Below, in pieces: positions 42,814-54,273 of a DNA stretch of 64,000 nt. The position numbers and the translations under genes are program-made. Numbering within the stretch: position 1 is the stretch's first letter; each line of letters opens with the position of its first letter. The DNA is taken from contig CAICTM010000177.1 in the NCBI GenBank assembly GCA_903772945.1, forward strand, positions 34,699 to 98,698. Reading direction: 5' to 3'. Under the pieces are notes generated by a model. The model had not been told where the DNA came from. It searched no databases and saw only the letters and a list, made by a program, of their open reading frames with translations. The stretch is from Seminavis robusta. Lineage: Eukaryota; Bacillariophyta; Bacillariophyceae; Naviculales; Naviculaceae.

Positions 42814-44271
42814 CTATGTACTACCTTCGTCCTTGCGTTTCCAAATCGTAAGATCATCCTCGTTGAGCCACATGGAAGGAATGCCAATCCGTTGCTCCAA
42901 GTCAAACCTATCTTTCAGTGTGTTTTGAAATTCTCGTGTCGCCGAAATCCCCGAATCCGAAATTCCATACTTGTCTTGCAACACAGTCTCCCTCTCCCCG
43001 ACAAACACCACCCGCTGTCCCCCTGCATTCATGTAAGCACGCAAACATGCCACGTCCCATGTAGGTTGTGATGATAGGCTCTTGTCGTGTACGACAAATT
43101 GTGGATTGTCGACGGGATCCGGATCATTGGGCCATATCAATAGGAGCGTGTGGGTTTCGGCGAGTTGTTGTGTATGTTGAAATACCGTTTCACAGTCTCC
43201 TTGGTGAATATCCTCGGTATACCACGTATCGTAGAATTCGTGGTCTTTGGATTGAGCCCCCTGCCGATCGTAGGCATCCACGTGTATGCCGGCATGTCGG
43301 AGCAGAGCGGTCCAATAACCACTTCCAGCTCCCATTTCGACAATGGGTGTATGGAGTTCTTGGAGTGCTTGAATGGCAGCTTTGTTTGGAATGGCAAAGG
43401 ACACGGTCAGTTGCATGGGTCGAATGATCAAGTGATCCATGGCCTCGGCCAGTATACTCATGATTTGACCACGAAAACGGTAGGACACTGATGTTTCTGA
43501 CAGTACATTCGTCGTTTTCGGGGAGTAGGAAATCGAATGGATGGCGGCCAATGTCTTTGCATCCTGTTGGCTGGGTAGATTGTCGTCCGTGTAAATCTTG
43601 AGCATGGATTCGGGAATGAGCTTTAAAATGCGTGCATTCAGTGTTTCCAGCCAATTACCATCTTGCAGTGTCCACGATGTTCGTGTCCGTGGTTGTAGTA
43701 ATTTGGGATCCATATCCAGACTTTGTAGGAGTGAGGCCAAGGCTCTCCGCCGTTTTCTGTGAAGAATGTCTTGCGTCTTTTTGTGGTTGTAGGCTTCTGT
43801 CAAATTGGTAAATAAAAAGTCCAGAAAGGCTCTGGCTTGTCGCGTCTCCACGTCCTCATTGTCATCACACAGCTGGCATGCCAAGGGGCATTCCTTGGCC
43901 ATGAATTCTTGGTATTCTGGTGCCGAGCACTGACCACGCACCACCCAGAACGCACACAACTCGCCATGATTGATGCAGGTGGGTCTCAAAAACCGATACC
44001 GTTCATCCTTACTAAAATGGGCATAATAGGCGTTCATGTCACAGACGGTTTGTCGCACTTGCTGCACAATCTCGTCGGGTATCTTGCCTTGACCATCGTT
44101 CTGTTCCACCCCCGTTCCTTCCAGATAGTCGTCGCATTTTTGGTTGGGCTTGCATGTGTCACTGGTTTCGTCGTCCGCACACTCATTCTCCTCGACTGTT
44201 GCGTTCGTGAGGATGAACAAAGAAGCAGACGAAATTAGATGGACCAGGAGCACCAATCCAAACCACTTCAT
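42814..44271 (-). CDS. Secreted protein with ShKT domain and methyltransferase-like domain
   Basis: A single-exon, 485-aa protein. The signal peptide is MKWFGLVLLVHLISSASLF. Residues about 95-137 form a six-cysteine ShKT domain (CINHGELCAFWVVRGQC, then EFMAKECPLACQLC). ShKT is a small disulphide-bonded module common in secreted enzymes of algae and animals; its presence does not imply toxicity. Residues about 300-480 resemble a Rossmann methyltransferase (IVEMGAGSGYWTALLRHAG, then VDAYDRQGA; later LLLIWPNDPDP and RVVFVGERE). The middle is helical and basic (HRKRRRALASLLQSLD). I cannot name a substrate. SAM is not normally extracellular, so the enzyme may act in the ER/Golgi lumen or the domain may have lost catalysis. 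No targeting motif for the plastid is seen. Confidence 0.82.
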   Translation of the reverse strand: MKWFGLVLLVHLISSASLFILTNATVEENECADDETSDTCKPNQKCDDYLEGTGVEQNDGQGKIPDEIVQQVRQTVCDMNAYYAHFSKDERYRFLRPTCINHGELCAFWVVRGQCSAPEYQEFMAKECPLACQLCDDNEDVETRQARAFLDFLFTNLTEAYNHKKTQDILHRKRRRALASLLQSLDMDPKLLQPRTRTSWTLQDGNWLETLNARILKLIPESMLKIYTDDNLPSQQDAKTLAAIHSISYSPKTTNVLSETSVSYRFRGQIMSILAEAMDHLIIRPMQLTVSFAIPNKAAIQALQELHTPIVEMGAGSGYWTALLRHAGIHVDAYDRQGAQSKDHEFYDTWYTEDIHQGDCETVFQHTQQLAETHTLLLIWPNDPDPVDNPQFVVHDKSLSSQPTWDVACLRAYMNAGGQRVVFVGERETVLQDKYGISDSGISATREFQNTLKDRFDLEQRIGIPSMWLNEDDLTIWKRKDEGST

Positions 44272-44831
44272 CTGGCCACACCTTATTCATTGAAGTAAGT
44301 GTGGTTGTTGGGTGTTGTCTTTTTGGATCTCGTGGAGGTCTTTTGTAAATTTGCTTGGATCTTGGATCCAATCCATGAATTCGCCAAAATCTAAAAAGTG
44401 AGAGGAAACCATCAGGCGGTGTATATTTTGCTGCGGCGTTGAGATTTAAAAAGATCAGAGATCTTGTTGTTAATTACTACGGGTACTTGAGTACCGGTGT
44501 GGTTGCCCTACTTGTTAGGGAAACCCTCATTTTGCACATGTATCATTGTTATTTGTTAATTCCAAGTGGTCACCTCAGACATTCGAACACATCGCCAATT
44601 CAATGGTTCATGGTTGATGGTTGACCATTCTTTGTCCTCTCCTTGAAATTTTACTCCTGAATTGTCTCCACATTTTTGTGCTCTTCATCATACTTTGGTG
44701 TTGTTGGTGTGTGCTGTCTCTCGAGCTCGGAAGACAGGATAGCTACCACGGTAGCTCTATAGTGACTGAACACCAAGCTGTTCCTTTCTACTGAAGGTCG
44801 GCGCTGAACCCCTCACCATATACAGTGTAAG
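44272..44831. other. Divergent intergenic region
   Basis: Promoter region for the ShKT protein (-) and the Atg22-like protein (+). No gene or RNA recognised. Confidence 0.5.
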
Positions 44832-47272
44832 ATGCACCAAGGCATGACACCCGCCAGTGCCGAGCACCAGTTGACCGTTGAACAGCAAGCCGAAGTGGCA
44901 ACAAATGAGGTGGATGTGGACGAGCTCGAGGTTGATACTTCCACAGAAGAACTTCTTCCACCGGTTTCCAATGACATTAATAAGTGGGACGACGATGAGG
45001 AGCCAAATTCTGCCATGATCGACGATAATGCATTGTTTATGCCACCAACACAAAATAATGATACCCAAGAGGCTACCCATACCATAAATCACGAACCTAC
45101 CCATTCAATCGATAGTGGAGACAGTTTGAAGCAGGAGACTTCCAGTGATCCTCCAAAAGAACAACTTGCTACTGTTAGTACCGAGGAAGAGGACATTGTC
45201 AATCCAGATCAGAACAAGGAACCAGAACAAAGCACAAGAGTTGAAACACCCGAAGCCATTGCCCCAGAAGAGGAAGAAAATCCAGGATCTACTAGTGGCG
45301 CCGTCGACCAACAGGACACTCACAACAGCTCTACAGAATTCAAAACACTTGTTCCCCCAGTAGTGGAAGGAGCTGACACAATGGAAGTCCCATCAGAAAG
45401 TAACACGGCACAAGCAGCGTCACGTGAAGAAGATGCACCTCTTTCCAGTGACAATGACAATGGCAACGACACACCAGAGGACAAACACAGCGATGCGACC
45501 GATCAAGCAGAAGACTCGGAGGAATCTCTAGCGGACAACAACAATGAGCAAAAGCAACAAACGTCTTTGACTACATGTACTGAAAACAATCTTCCTTGGT
45601 GGTACCCACATTTCCGTGGTCGACCAGTCTTTTACGGGACCAAGGAAGCATTGGGATGGGCCTGTACGGCAGTGGGCATGGCCGCGGTCTTGATTGGGAC
45701 GGGGGCATTCATTCTACCCGCCATGGCCAAGCTCGCCAAGGAAGAAGCCGGATGCGAAACCGAAGCTCCTTCGTCGAGCGACCCCATTCCGCCCTGCGAG
45801 GGGAAAGTATATGGTATCAAACCTAGCTCGCTCTTGACCGTCATGTCCACTGTCGTCGGATTGGCGTCGGCATTTGTCATTCCACCCGTGGGTGCAATCG
45901 TCGATTACACGTCACACCGGCGACTCATTGGACGGTGGTTGTCGGCATTGTATGCAGTACTCATCCTGTGCATGGTATTCCTCAATGAGGATTCCTGGTT
46001 TGCCCTTGTCATCATCTTGTTGTTGGCAATCTCCATCGGATGGGCCATTTCCATGCTCTTTAATGCCTATCTGCCGGAACTGACGGACGACGAAAACAGG
46101 TTGAATGAGTTTTCCAAGGCATTTACAGTTCTGATATTCAGTGCCATGGTGGTTTACCTGGCCATTGTCATGGGGATTGGATTGGCATTTGGTGTTGCCG
46201 ATGATGATGTCGCGCTTGCCAGAATCGCGGCTATTGTCGCCTTTTGCCTCAGCAGTGTCCTGTTGTATGCATCCTGGGGACTTCTCTTTGAGGAGCGCAT
46301 GGCCTCTCATGAATTACCACCCGGCCAGACATTGTGGGGAGCCGGATTTCGGCAAGTCTATCGAACATCCATCAAAATCTGGAATGACTACAGGGCGTTG
46401 AAGTGGTTCTACATTTCCATATGCTTTGGCGATGCCGCGATTCAATCCTTGTCAGTCATTGCCATTACATTCATTACAGATCATCTGGAATTTTCATCAC
46501 AACAAGTGGGTGCTGCAGCGCTCTTGCTGTTGCTGGGAAGCATTCCTGGTGCCATTGTCGGGGCGTTTATAAACAAGAAGTTCAATCCAATCAAGAGTTC
46601 CGCATTGGCAGTCTTTGGCATGCTAGTGGGCACTGGCTTGGGATCCATCATACTCAAGGGACCGGGACAGGAGACACTGACCTACATGTTTGCTTTTTCA
46701 TGGGGTTTTGGTACTGGGTGGTAAGTGGGCTGTTCGCACGGCAATCCTCTGCATTGCCTGTTTTCTTCCTCCTCTCATTTGTTCCTTTGGCTTGCTTGCT
46801 TACTTACTTGGATGATTAGGAAGTACACTGGTGATAGAGTACTTGCCGCCGGCATTATTCCACAAGGGCAAGATGCCGAGTTGATGGTAAGAATTGGAAC
46901 ATTCAAACACAGCTTTTGGGGAAAGTGACAACCGTGACATTGAATCATGGTGATGGATCAATTTCGACTCACTCGATTATCTTTATCCATCGTTAGGGTT
47001 TCTACATGTTTTGTGGTCAAATCTTTGCTTGGGCTCCCTCTCTGGTCTTCACCATTCTAAACGAAGCTGGTGTATCTCAAAGAATTGGACTCGCAACGCT
47101 CTGTGTTGTCTTCCTGGGAGCGCTGTTGTCGTATATTATGATGGGTGATTATGCCGAAGCTGTTGGGGCGGCGGATCGTCTCCGAGTTGATACCATTCCT
47201 TCTGTGGCACATCGATTCGACAAAGGCGAGAAAAGCACTGAGATATCGCCAGAGGAAGTTGCACTGCCATGA
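44832..47272 (+). CDS. Atg22/MFS-like membrane transporter with long acidic N-terminus
   Basis: Exons 44832-46720, 46820-46886 and 46997-47272 give 743 aa. The first 250 residues are acidic, Ser/Thr/Glu-rich and probably disordered and cytosolic. They are followed by RGRPVFYGTKEALGWACTAV and about eleven to twelve membrane segments (for example VGMAAVLIGTGAFILPAMAK, SAFVIPPVGAIVDYTSHRR, ALVIILLLAISIGWAISML, ALLLLLGSIPGAIVGAFINKK). The early G-x-F-x-P and the VGAIxDY motif fit the vacuole effluxer Atg22 branch of the major facilitator superfamily, which in yeast exports amino acids from the vacuole after autophagy. The substrate here is unknown. Both introns have GTAAG donors and lie between late membrane segments. 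The acidic N-terminal extension is not typical of the fungal proteins. Confidence 0.83.
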
Positions 47273-48157
47273 TGTCGTGGTGTCTCGCAACCATATTATG
47301 TAACATGGTTGTACTTTTAAAACTATCACAGCATGAAATCTCTCAGCTAGCATGCATCTTCTTTCTATGCGGATCGCATATCGTTCAAAACGCCTCGAAG
47401 CCACCAAGCAAAGTGGGGTTACCTTTGCACGATCCGAGGCAGACGAGATGGATCATCGTATAGTGCGCGGCTGAGGTTAGAGATCAAGATGGAGGTGCAG
47501 GTGGCATTGTTGGAGATGATGATGCAGTTGGAAGTGTGGCTAGTGGTGCTGAGGATGCAGTTGGTACACGTAATGCAATGGAATGAGTTTTGGCAAAACT
47601 CATGCCCACAATGAGGGGATACGCAAACTTGGAAGTGCAGTTTTGGAGGTGCTTGGGAATCAGATTGACCACTTTCGTCCTTTCATTGGGTACACTCACA
47701 AATAAATATTCATTGCTTGGCCAATGCGATGGCACTGTCGCCATATCGATCAATGAAATTGCTTTACTTGGCATCCTCTGCCACATTCAACAGCCGACCA
47801 TGGAAGTTGCACCTGCAGTCCGTTTGGAACCGGTGCGTAGACTACATGTACCGGTATGTATGTACCGTACCTCCGAGGTCACAAGCTTCAAGCCATTTTT
47901 TGGTGTGAGAATCTTTATTCATTCCCATGCACCGGGCGGTCCTTCTTCCTCACAATTTCGCCCCCTTCCATTCAACGTCACCCCACCATGACGTAGCAAT
48001 AGCCAAAGCACAAGAGGGCATTGCATGCATGCATTGGCCCTCCTTGCTTCCGTCTGCAGCATCGAAAAGGACAAGAGGCTAAAGAAAAACGCGGCTGCCA
48101 CAGTTTGAAGAATCGCTGTGAACAAAAGCATCCGCGATCCTTGCCAGTAAAAGAAAA
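47273..48157. other. Intergenic region, no gene seen
   Basis: Only short frames without protein character. ACCGGT/GTAC palindromes lie near 47848-47872. Confidence 0.5.
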
Positions 48158-48967
48158 ATGTTTTTGAGGAATTCCGTGTGGACAGCCGTCTTGCTTGGAA
48201 CCGCATGTGGTTTACAACAGCCACCACCCTTGGATTCTTCTTCTAGCACTACATCTCGGCGCAATTTACTGAATACACTGGTTAGTGGCGCCGTGGCCTT
48301 GCCATTGACATCCTTGAACGCGCCTTCTGCCAAAGCATCAGTGGAATCCACCACCAACACTGGACGAGCGCAATTGCTGGATGCCATTTCCAGAAAAGCC
48401 AGTGACGAGGAGATGTTTAGCATCATTGAAGGCTTGCAAGATCCTTCGGGAGGAAAAGGAGCCGCACTGTCGAACTGGTTGGAAGGTGAATGGGAGCTGA
48501 TTTGGTCCTACAAGGCAGAAGCCTTTTCTCCCTTGCTCAAGCTACCCAAACCACTCCGACCAGAGTCTTTTCAGTACTTTGGCTCGACTGCCGCCAGTGA
48601 AGTGGGGGACGGTAGGATTGCACAAGGCCTGACGGGTGGAGTATTAGGTCAATCGCAGCTTTGGCTGTCGTCTGGATCCACCCCCCTGTCGGAGGATCCC
48701 TCCATTTTGGAAATCCAACCTCCCTTTCGATTTGAATTGGGTGGACGCATTGGTACTGGCAAACCCAAGAAAACGCTGGTAGATGCCGGAAGCGATGCGG
48801 ATTTTCGAGATATCAATGCCAGAGACAAGCAGGCCCAGGCAGCTCCCAAGAATCAGTACAAGCAAATCTTTTTGGAAGACAAGGGCCCCGGATCCTTGCG
48901 AGTCTCCAGCGTCATTTCGGGCGATCCTGTCATTGTGGGGATTGTCTTTGTGCACAGAAAGGTTTGA
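48158..48967 (+). CDS. PAP/fibrillin-family plastid lipid-associated protein, probably thylakoid lumenal
   Basis: A single-exon, 269-aa protein. The N-terminus has a hydrophobic leader (MFLRNSVWTAVLLGTACGLQ) and then a twin-arginine segment, SRRNLLNTLVSGAVALPL, ending in SAKAS. That is a typical Tat lumen-targeting signal of plastid proteins. The mature part matches the PAP/fibrillin pattern: an N-terminal helix (QLLDAISRKASDEEMFSIIEGLQ), LEGEWELIWSYKAEAFSPLL, GGVLGQSQLWLSSG and a C-terminal IFLEDKGPGSLRVSSVISGDPVIVG block. Fibrillins are lipocalin-like proteins of plastoglobules, thylakoids and stroma that bind lipids or quinones and help under light stress. The specific ligand is unknown. 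The first hydrophobic leader lacks a perfect ASAF motif (TACGLQ), so targeting is inferred mainly from the twin-arginine signal. Confidence 0.82.
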   Translation: MFLRNSVWTAVLLGTACGLQQPPPLDSSSSTTSRRNLLNTLVSGAVALPLTSLNAPSAKASVESTTNTGRAQLLDAISRKASDEEMFSIIEGLQDPSGGKGAALSNWLEGEWELIWSYKAEAFSPLLKLPKPLRPESFQYFGSTAASEVGDGRIAQGLTGGVLGQSQLWLSSGSTPLSEDPSILEIQPPFRFELGGRIGTGKPKKTLVDAGSDADFRDINARDKQAQAAPKNQYKQIFLEDKGPGSLRVSSVISGDPVIVGIVFVHRKV

Positions 48968-49225
48968 TCCACCATTATAGCCAAAAATACAAGCCAATTA
49001 ATCCACCACAACGAACAACGGATGAAAACAAGCAACAACCAATGCACATATTGTGCGTACAAGGGAAGGACTTCAGAACGGTACACAATTGAAAATATAC
49101 ACGAATCCGGGCCCGACCAACAAGCTAACATTATTACAACAGTATATTACATTGAAATTACTTTACCCGGGGTATTTTCTAATTGATTCGCACAACATGT
49201 AGACGGAAACACGAGCAACTAACCG

Positions 49226-50704
49226 CTACCTTTCCGGGGCAAGGAATACAATGTCCATCGGCGATACCATGCGGCTCTTTGGACTAGTTTTCTGGTCACC
49301 ATTATCTCGACCAACACAGCTCTCCTTTCGCAAACACAACGGACGACGCTTTTGCTGCCCTCTGTTTTCTTGGTTTCCATCATCGTCTCTTGTCATCAGT
49401 GTCAGTCGCTGATTGATGTGTACCTGGACATCCACAGGAGAAGGCCAACCACCCTTTTTTCCAAATTGTTGCATGATTGTCTCTACTGAAGTAGTACCGT
49501 GTTTCACCAAGTAGTCATCCAACTCATCGTCCAATTGCTCTTGTGCTTGTGCCAATTCGTGCTTGATCTTTGCTCTCTTGGCCAAGACGAGTAATTTGGA
49601 CAATCCCTTGTTGGCTTGGAGAGCTTGCATCGAAATCTTGCCACTGTTGTTATTGTTGTTGCTGGTGGAGAGCAGCAAGGCTCGTTGCAGAGCCACCTTG
49701 CGACGAAACACGTGTGAGTGTTCGGGTGCTTGTTGCACCAGTGGTCCATAATCATGCCCAAAGGCATTGAATCCCACAATGACGCGTTTCTGGGTGGCAG
49801 GCTCCAATTGTTCGACACGGGTGCTGTGATGAGGCAAGTGTCCCGACTTGATAATCATTCTCTGGTATCGATATGGCACCGTGATCCAATTGTCGTCATT
49901 ATTTGCTGCTAGTGGATTGTCTTCTTGCTGCTGTTTGGCACCTTTGTAACCATGCTGCGCGTAGTGCTCCAACCCTCCAAAACAAACTCCCAAATCGCCT
50001 CCCTTCATGGATGCGTTCTTGGTGCATTGCAACGTGCCCGCCAAAAAGGGTGGAACAATGATATTTTGTTCATAGCGAATTTGCTCGGCATAATCCAAAT
50101 GATACGGAACATGTGCTCCCTCGGTGGATGCCAGTGCCCAAATGGCCACTCCATGCAGCACCGACGTGTGGTCCGCATGGGTCCAAATGGGGGTTGTTGT
50201 TGTTGTTTCTTTGGGCGACGTAAAGGTCTGAACGCCGGACGAGCTGCTCTGTTGTTGTTGCAATGCATGATGAAAGAAATGAGCTGCTGCTGCCACGGCA
50301 AGACTCTGGCGATTCTGAGGGTCAACAATGGGTGGTGCAGCAGCAGTGTTCTCATTGCCATCTGTAGTAGTACATGTAGTAGTACTAGTAGTGATATATT
50401 GGGTTCGATAGTCATCAAGCTGTTCTCGCGTCACATAGGTCCCCCATGGCTTGTTCTGTGGCTCCATCACAGTCACATTGTAAATGGCATCGGCCAGTGC
50501 ACTCGGTACTGCCTCATCAATGACATGGACGCGGGGAATTCGATCATCCACAAAGGACGAGTAACGAACCAATTTGGTCCCTTGCGCTGTCGCCGCAAAA
50601 TTCTCTGGAATATGTCCATCGTCAAAGTCAACTATAGTATTGCTACCAATGATGGGAGCGTTATTGGAGGTGTTGTTGTTGTCATCGCTTATTGGCTTCA
50701 CCAT
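49226..50704 (-). CDS. 2OG-Fe(II) oxygenase-like protein of unknown substrate
   Basis: A single-exon, 492-aa protein. A metal-binding triad of the double-stranded beta-helix dioxygenases can be proposed: H202-x-D204 in PYHLDYAEQ, a distal His at 292/293 in GHLPHHSTRVE, and the 2-oxoglutarate-binding Arg about 15-17 residues later in KRVIVGFNAFG. The spacing fits prolyl-hydroxylase-like enzymes. Upstream, RVHVIDEAVPSALADAIYN resembles the start of such domains. Poly-Asn, poly-Thr and poly-Gln tracts interrupt the domain, and a basic helical C-terminus (about 140 residues) has no recognised domain. There is no signal peptide, so it is probably cytosolic or nuclear. The assignment rests on motif spacing only. 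Confidence 0.62.
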   Translation of the reverse strand: MVKPISDDNNNTSNNAPIIGSNTIVDFDDGHIPENFAATAQGTKLVRYSSFVDDRIPRVHVIDEAVPSALADAIYNVTVMEPQNKPWGTYVTREQLDDYRTQYITTSTTTCTTTDGNENTAAAPPIVDPQNRQSLAVAAAAHFFHHALQQQQSSSSGVQTFTSPKETTTTTPIWTHADHTSVLHGVAIWALASTEGAHVPYHLDYAEQIRYEQNIIVPPFLAGTLQCTKNASMKGGDLGVCFGGLEHYAQHGYKGAKQQQEDNPLAANNDDNWITVPYRYQRMIIKSGHLPHHSTRVEQLEPATQKRVIVGFNAFGHDYGPLVQQAPEHSHVFRRKVALQRALLLSTSNNNNNSGKISMQALQANKGLSKLLVLAKRAKIKHELAQAQEQLDDELDDYLVKHGTTSVETIMQQFGKKGGWPSPVDVQVHINQRLTLMTRDDDGNQENRGQQKRRPLCLRKESCVGRDNGDQKTSPKSRMVSPMDIVFLAPER

Positions 50705-51835
50705 GGTCGGTGGTTTGCTCTTTGTGTTGGGATCTTGTTGATGGACGCCACCGAAGAATTCGAACGGATGATTCTATTCTATTCGATTCGATTCGATTCT
50801 ATCTTGCATTCGTCATTCGAACTAACTGAACAGTCCATTCGCGCAAGCGAAGGGAATCGATTCGAAGCTAACGATCGATACATTCGAATATTCGGACAGA
50901 TTTTTAGTTTCTTTTACCTGGCAACTTGGTCAAAAGCTTTGGAATACAGTACATGTACATGTAAGATGGCCCCTCCCATGCAACCGCCCTATTTGGGGCA
51001 CCAAATTGCAGGATAGTCTCTCTCGTGACTGCGGCAGGATTGGGATGCAATGATCCTGAACTGTAAAAGTGGCAATGGTTGGCTACACGTAGCTACCAAT
51101 TACATTGTATTAATAGTTGTTTTCCAAGCCCAGAGCGATTTTAGTACCTTTACACCGTAGCTAAACTCGCCTTCCATTGCACTACTGTTTAGAAACGAAT
51201 GGCTGGCTTCCAAGCAAAGTTGCCAAAATTAACCTCACAACGTGGCACTACAGTTAGTTGTCAAAGCAACTTCTCTGGAGTCGGATACAGCCTTAGCCTC
51301 TATGGCCTCATCAATCAATCCGACAGCTTCGAGACATACTCTGACATTTCCATCTCCCGCCCTCAAATTGTCCTCCCGCCCAGCAAACGGACAAGAGGAT
51401 ATTGCTGGCATCAAAAACACAAACATGTACCGGAGCCTTTCAAACGAAAATCTTTCGCACCGTTACTGAGAATCTGGAATGGTAGACGTCACTGAGGGGT
51501 CTGATTGGTTCTATATTTATCACTCTGAAGTAATAAGAGCTAAACCAATTCTTACTTTCCTACCATGCGTCAAGGTGGCTGGGCCAGCAACGAGAAAGAA
51601 ACACGTACGTGTGTCACTACCAAAAGGGATCGAGTTTCACGATGAAAGCGTTCGTACCTCAGTCAAGAACACACGTATGAGCCAAAAACAAACGTCAGCT
51701 CCTCACATTGTTGGCCCTCCCTCCACATACGTCGAGTTGTCTTGATCTCTCTAGATATCAATGCTTCGACGAAGCCTCTTCATTGCCATCACAAATTCTC
51801 CAAGAGGCTGTCTCACAAGCAACCATCCATCCAAA
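50705..51835. other. Divergent intergenic region
   Basis: Lies upstream of the oxygenase-like gene (-) and transketolase (+). An ATTCG/TTCGA-rich stretch lies at 50755-50815 (repeated GATTCGATTC). No supported gene; frames near 51200-51745 have no recognisable character. Confidence 0.5.
50770..50808. repeat. Short ATTCT/ATTCG pentanucleotide run
   Basis: Imperfect tandem pentamers (ATTCT, ATTCG) about 70-100 bp upstream of the oxygenase-like start codon, in its probable 5' UTR or promoter. Confidence 0.6.
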
Positions 51836-54273
51836 ATGAAGTTCTCCAATATCGCCATCGCCGCCGCATGCCTTATGGCCTCTGCTCATGGTTTCGCTGC
51901 ACCCAAGCCAACCAGCTTTGGACTCAAGGTGTGTTTTCCAGACCTAAATTGAAGATTTCCAAAAGATTCGTTTCTTTTCAGCGTGTCAATGTCTATGTCA
52001 ACAATCCTGTGCTCTCTGTGCTTTGACGGGTATTGAGATGCAATTACAAACCTTTAGTTCCTTGTGTCTTCTTCGAATGATAACACTTGACAATGATCCT
52101 GATTTGACTCACCTTTTAATCTCCCAATCTCTCGCAGGCCGCCCCTCTTCAGATGGCCACTGCCACCGAGACTGACAAGATGGCTGCTCTTTCTACTGCT
52201 GCCAACGAAGCTCGTGGTCTTGCTATGGACTCCATTGCTGCCGCCCACTCTGGACACATGGGTCTTCCGCTTGGTGCTGCTGAGGTTGGAGCTGTCCTTT
52301 ACGGATCCCAGGTGAGTGCTGCAAGCCAAAACAATAAATACACAATCATTTTCTTTCAATAGAGATCAAGAATGAAAAATCTGACTGTTATCCTCTCATC
52401 TCTATTCTAGATGTCTTACCACGCCGCTGATCCTACCTGGATCAACCGTGACCGATTCATCCTTTCGGCTGGACACGGATCCATGTTCTTGTACTCTTGG
52501 TTGAATCTTGCTGGATTCGACCTTCCCATGGAAGAAGTCAAGAACTTCCGTCAACACCACTCCATGACCCCTGGTCACCCAGAGTTCCCCAGTTCCGAGC
52601 ACAACACACCAGGAATTGAATCCACAACCGGTCCTCTTGGACAGGGTGTTTCCAATGCTGTCGGAGCCGCTGCCTCTGCTAAAATGGCTGCTGCCATCTA
52701 CAACACTGAGGACCACACCCTCTTCGACCACCACATCTATGCCCTTGCTGGAGATGGTTGCTTCCAAGAGGGAGTTTCCGCCGAATCCGCTTGCTTCGCT
52801 GCCCACGAAAAGCTTGACAACTTGATTGTCTTGTACGACGCCAACGAAGTCACTCTTGACAAGATGGCCGAATACACTCAATCCGAAGACATCATCAAGC
52901 GTTACGAAGCTTACGGCTGGGAAGTCTATGACATTGATGGACATGACCTCAAGGTTGTTGAGGAGACCATCGCCGCTGCCAAGGCCAGTGACAACGGAAA
53001 GCCCAAGTTCATCAAGTGCAACACCATCATTGGAAAGGGAATGGAAGAGACTGAGGGAACCAACGCTGCTCACGGTGAAGCCGGTGTCCCATACGTTGAC
53101 AACGCCAAGAAGAACATTGGCTTGCCCGAAGGCGAGAAGTGGTACGTCTCTGACGACACTCGTGACTTCTTCGCTGATGTCCAAAAGGACAACAAGGCAA
53201 CCTACGATGCATGGCAAGAGACTTTCGCTGCCTGGAAGGAGGCCAACCCTGAGCTTGCCAAGCAACTCCAGGATGCCGTCGAGGACAACACTATGTCCGC
53301 TGAAGATATGATCAAGGAAATCCCTGCTATGGAGTCTGGAGCCGAGGCCACCCGTGTTTCCGGAAACAAGGTCATCCAAGAAATCTCTCGTCTTGTCCCC
53401 CACTACATTTCAGGATCTGCTGATCTTCACGGATCCACCCGTAACTACATCAACGATGGCGGAAACTTCGGTTCTGGATTCGACAAGAGCTACGCTGGAA
53501 AGAACTTGTACTTCGGTATCCGTGAGCACGCTATGGGATCCATCATGAACGGATTCGGCTTCCACGGTCTCTTCAAGGTCTCTGGATCCACTTTCCTGGT
53601 TTTCGTTGACTACATGCGTTCCACCCTTCGAGTTGCCGCCTTGTCCGAGCTCAACCGTGTCAGTTACATCCTTACCCACGACTCCATCGGTGTTGGCGAG
53701 GATGGACCAACCCATCAGCCCGTCGAGACTGTTGCCGGTCTCCGTGTCATCCCCAACCTTGATGTCATGCGCCCCGCTGATGCCGAAGAGACTGTTGCTG
53801 CTATGGTTCACTCTGTCACACGCAAGGAAGGTCCTGTTGCTTTGATCTTCTCTCGTCAAAACATTGACCAAAACGACGCTCTCAGCGCTGCTGAACGTCG
53901 TGAGGGAACTCTCAAGGGAGCCTACGTCGCCAAGAAGGAAGAAGGTGACCTTAACATGATCATCATTGCCACCGGATCCGAAGTCCCACATGCCCTTGAA
54001 GCCGCCAATGAATTCCCCGGTACTCGTGTTGTTTCCATGCCTTGCGTTGAAGCGTTCGAGCGCCAATCTGATGACTACAAGGAGAGTGTCCTGCCATCAT
54101 CTTGCACCAAGCGCGTCGCTATGGAAGCCGGTGTCTCTTCCGCTTGGTACAAGTACGCTAGCAAGGTCGTTGGTGTTGACTACTTCGGTTTCTCTGCCCC
54201 AGGAGACATCGTCATGAAAGAGAAGGGAATGACAGCAGAGAACCTTATCGCTGAGATCAAGTCCATGGCATAA
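51836..54273 (+). CDS. TKT: Transketolase, plastid precursor
   Basis: Exons 51836-51928, 52138-52311 and 52411-54273, all with phase-0 junctions, give 709 aa. Transketolase moves two-carbon units between sugar phosphates using thiamine diphosphate; in the plastid it serves the Calvin cycle. The N-terminal signal peptide ends ASAHGFAAP, an ASAF-like plastid motif. Visible family blocks are [32 protein letters not shown], the ThDP motif [13 protein letters not shown] with a downstream Asn (YDANEVTLD), the [15 protein letters not shown] block in the pyrimidine domain and the C-terminal [10 protein letters not shown]. The usual length of the mature enzyme is about 660-680 aa, so it is complete. 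Codon choice is strongly biased (many CTT, GCT, GGA), as expected for a highly expressed gene, and differs from its neighbours. Confidence 0.97.

Noticed and set aside
52402-53403. Minus-strand 333-codon frame inside transketolase
   Set aside because: Antisense of a strongly codon-biased gene, without any family motif.
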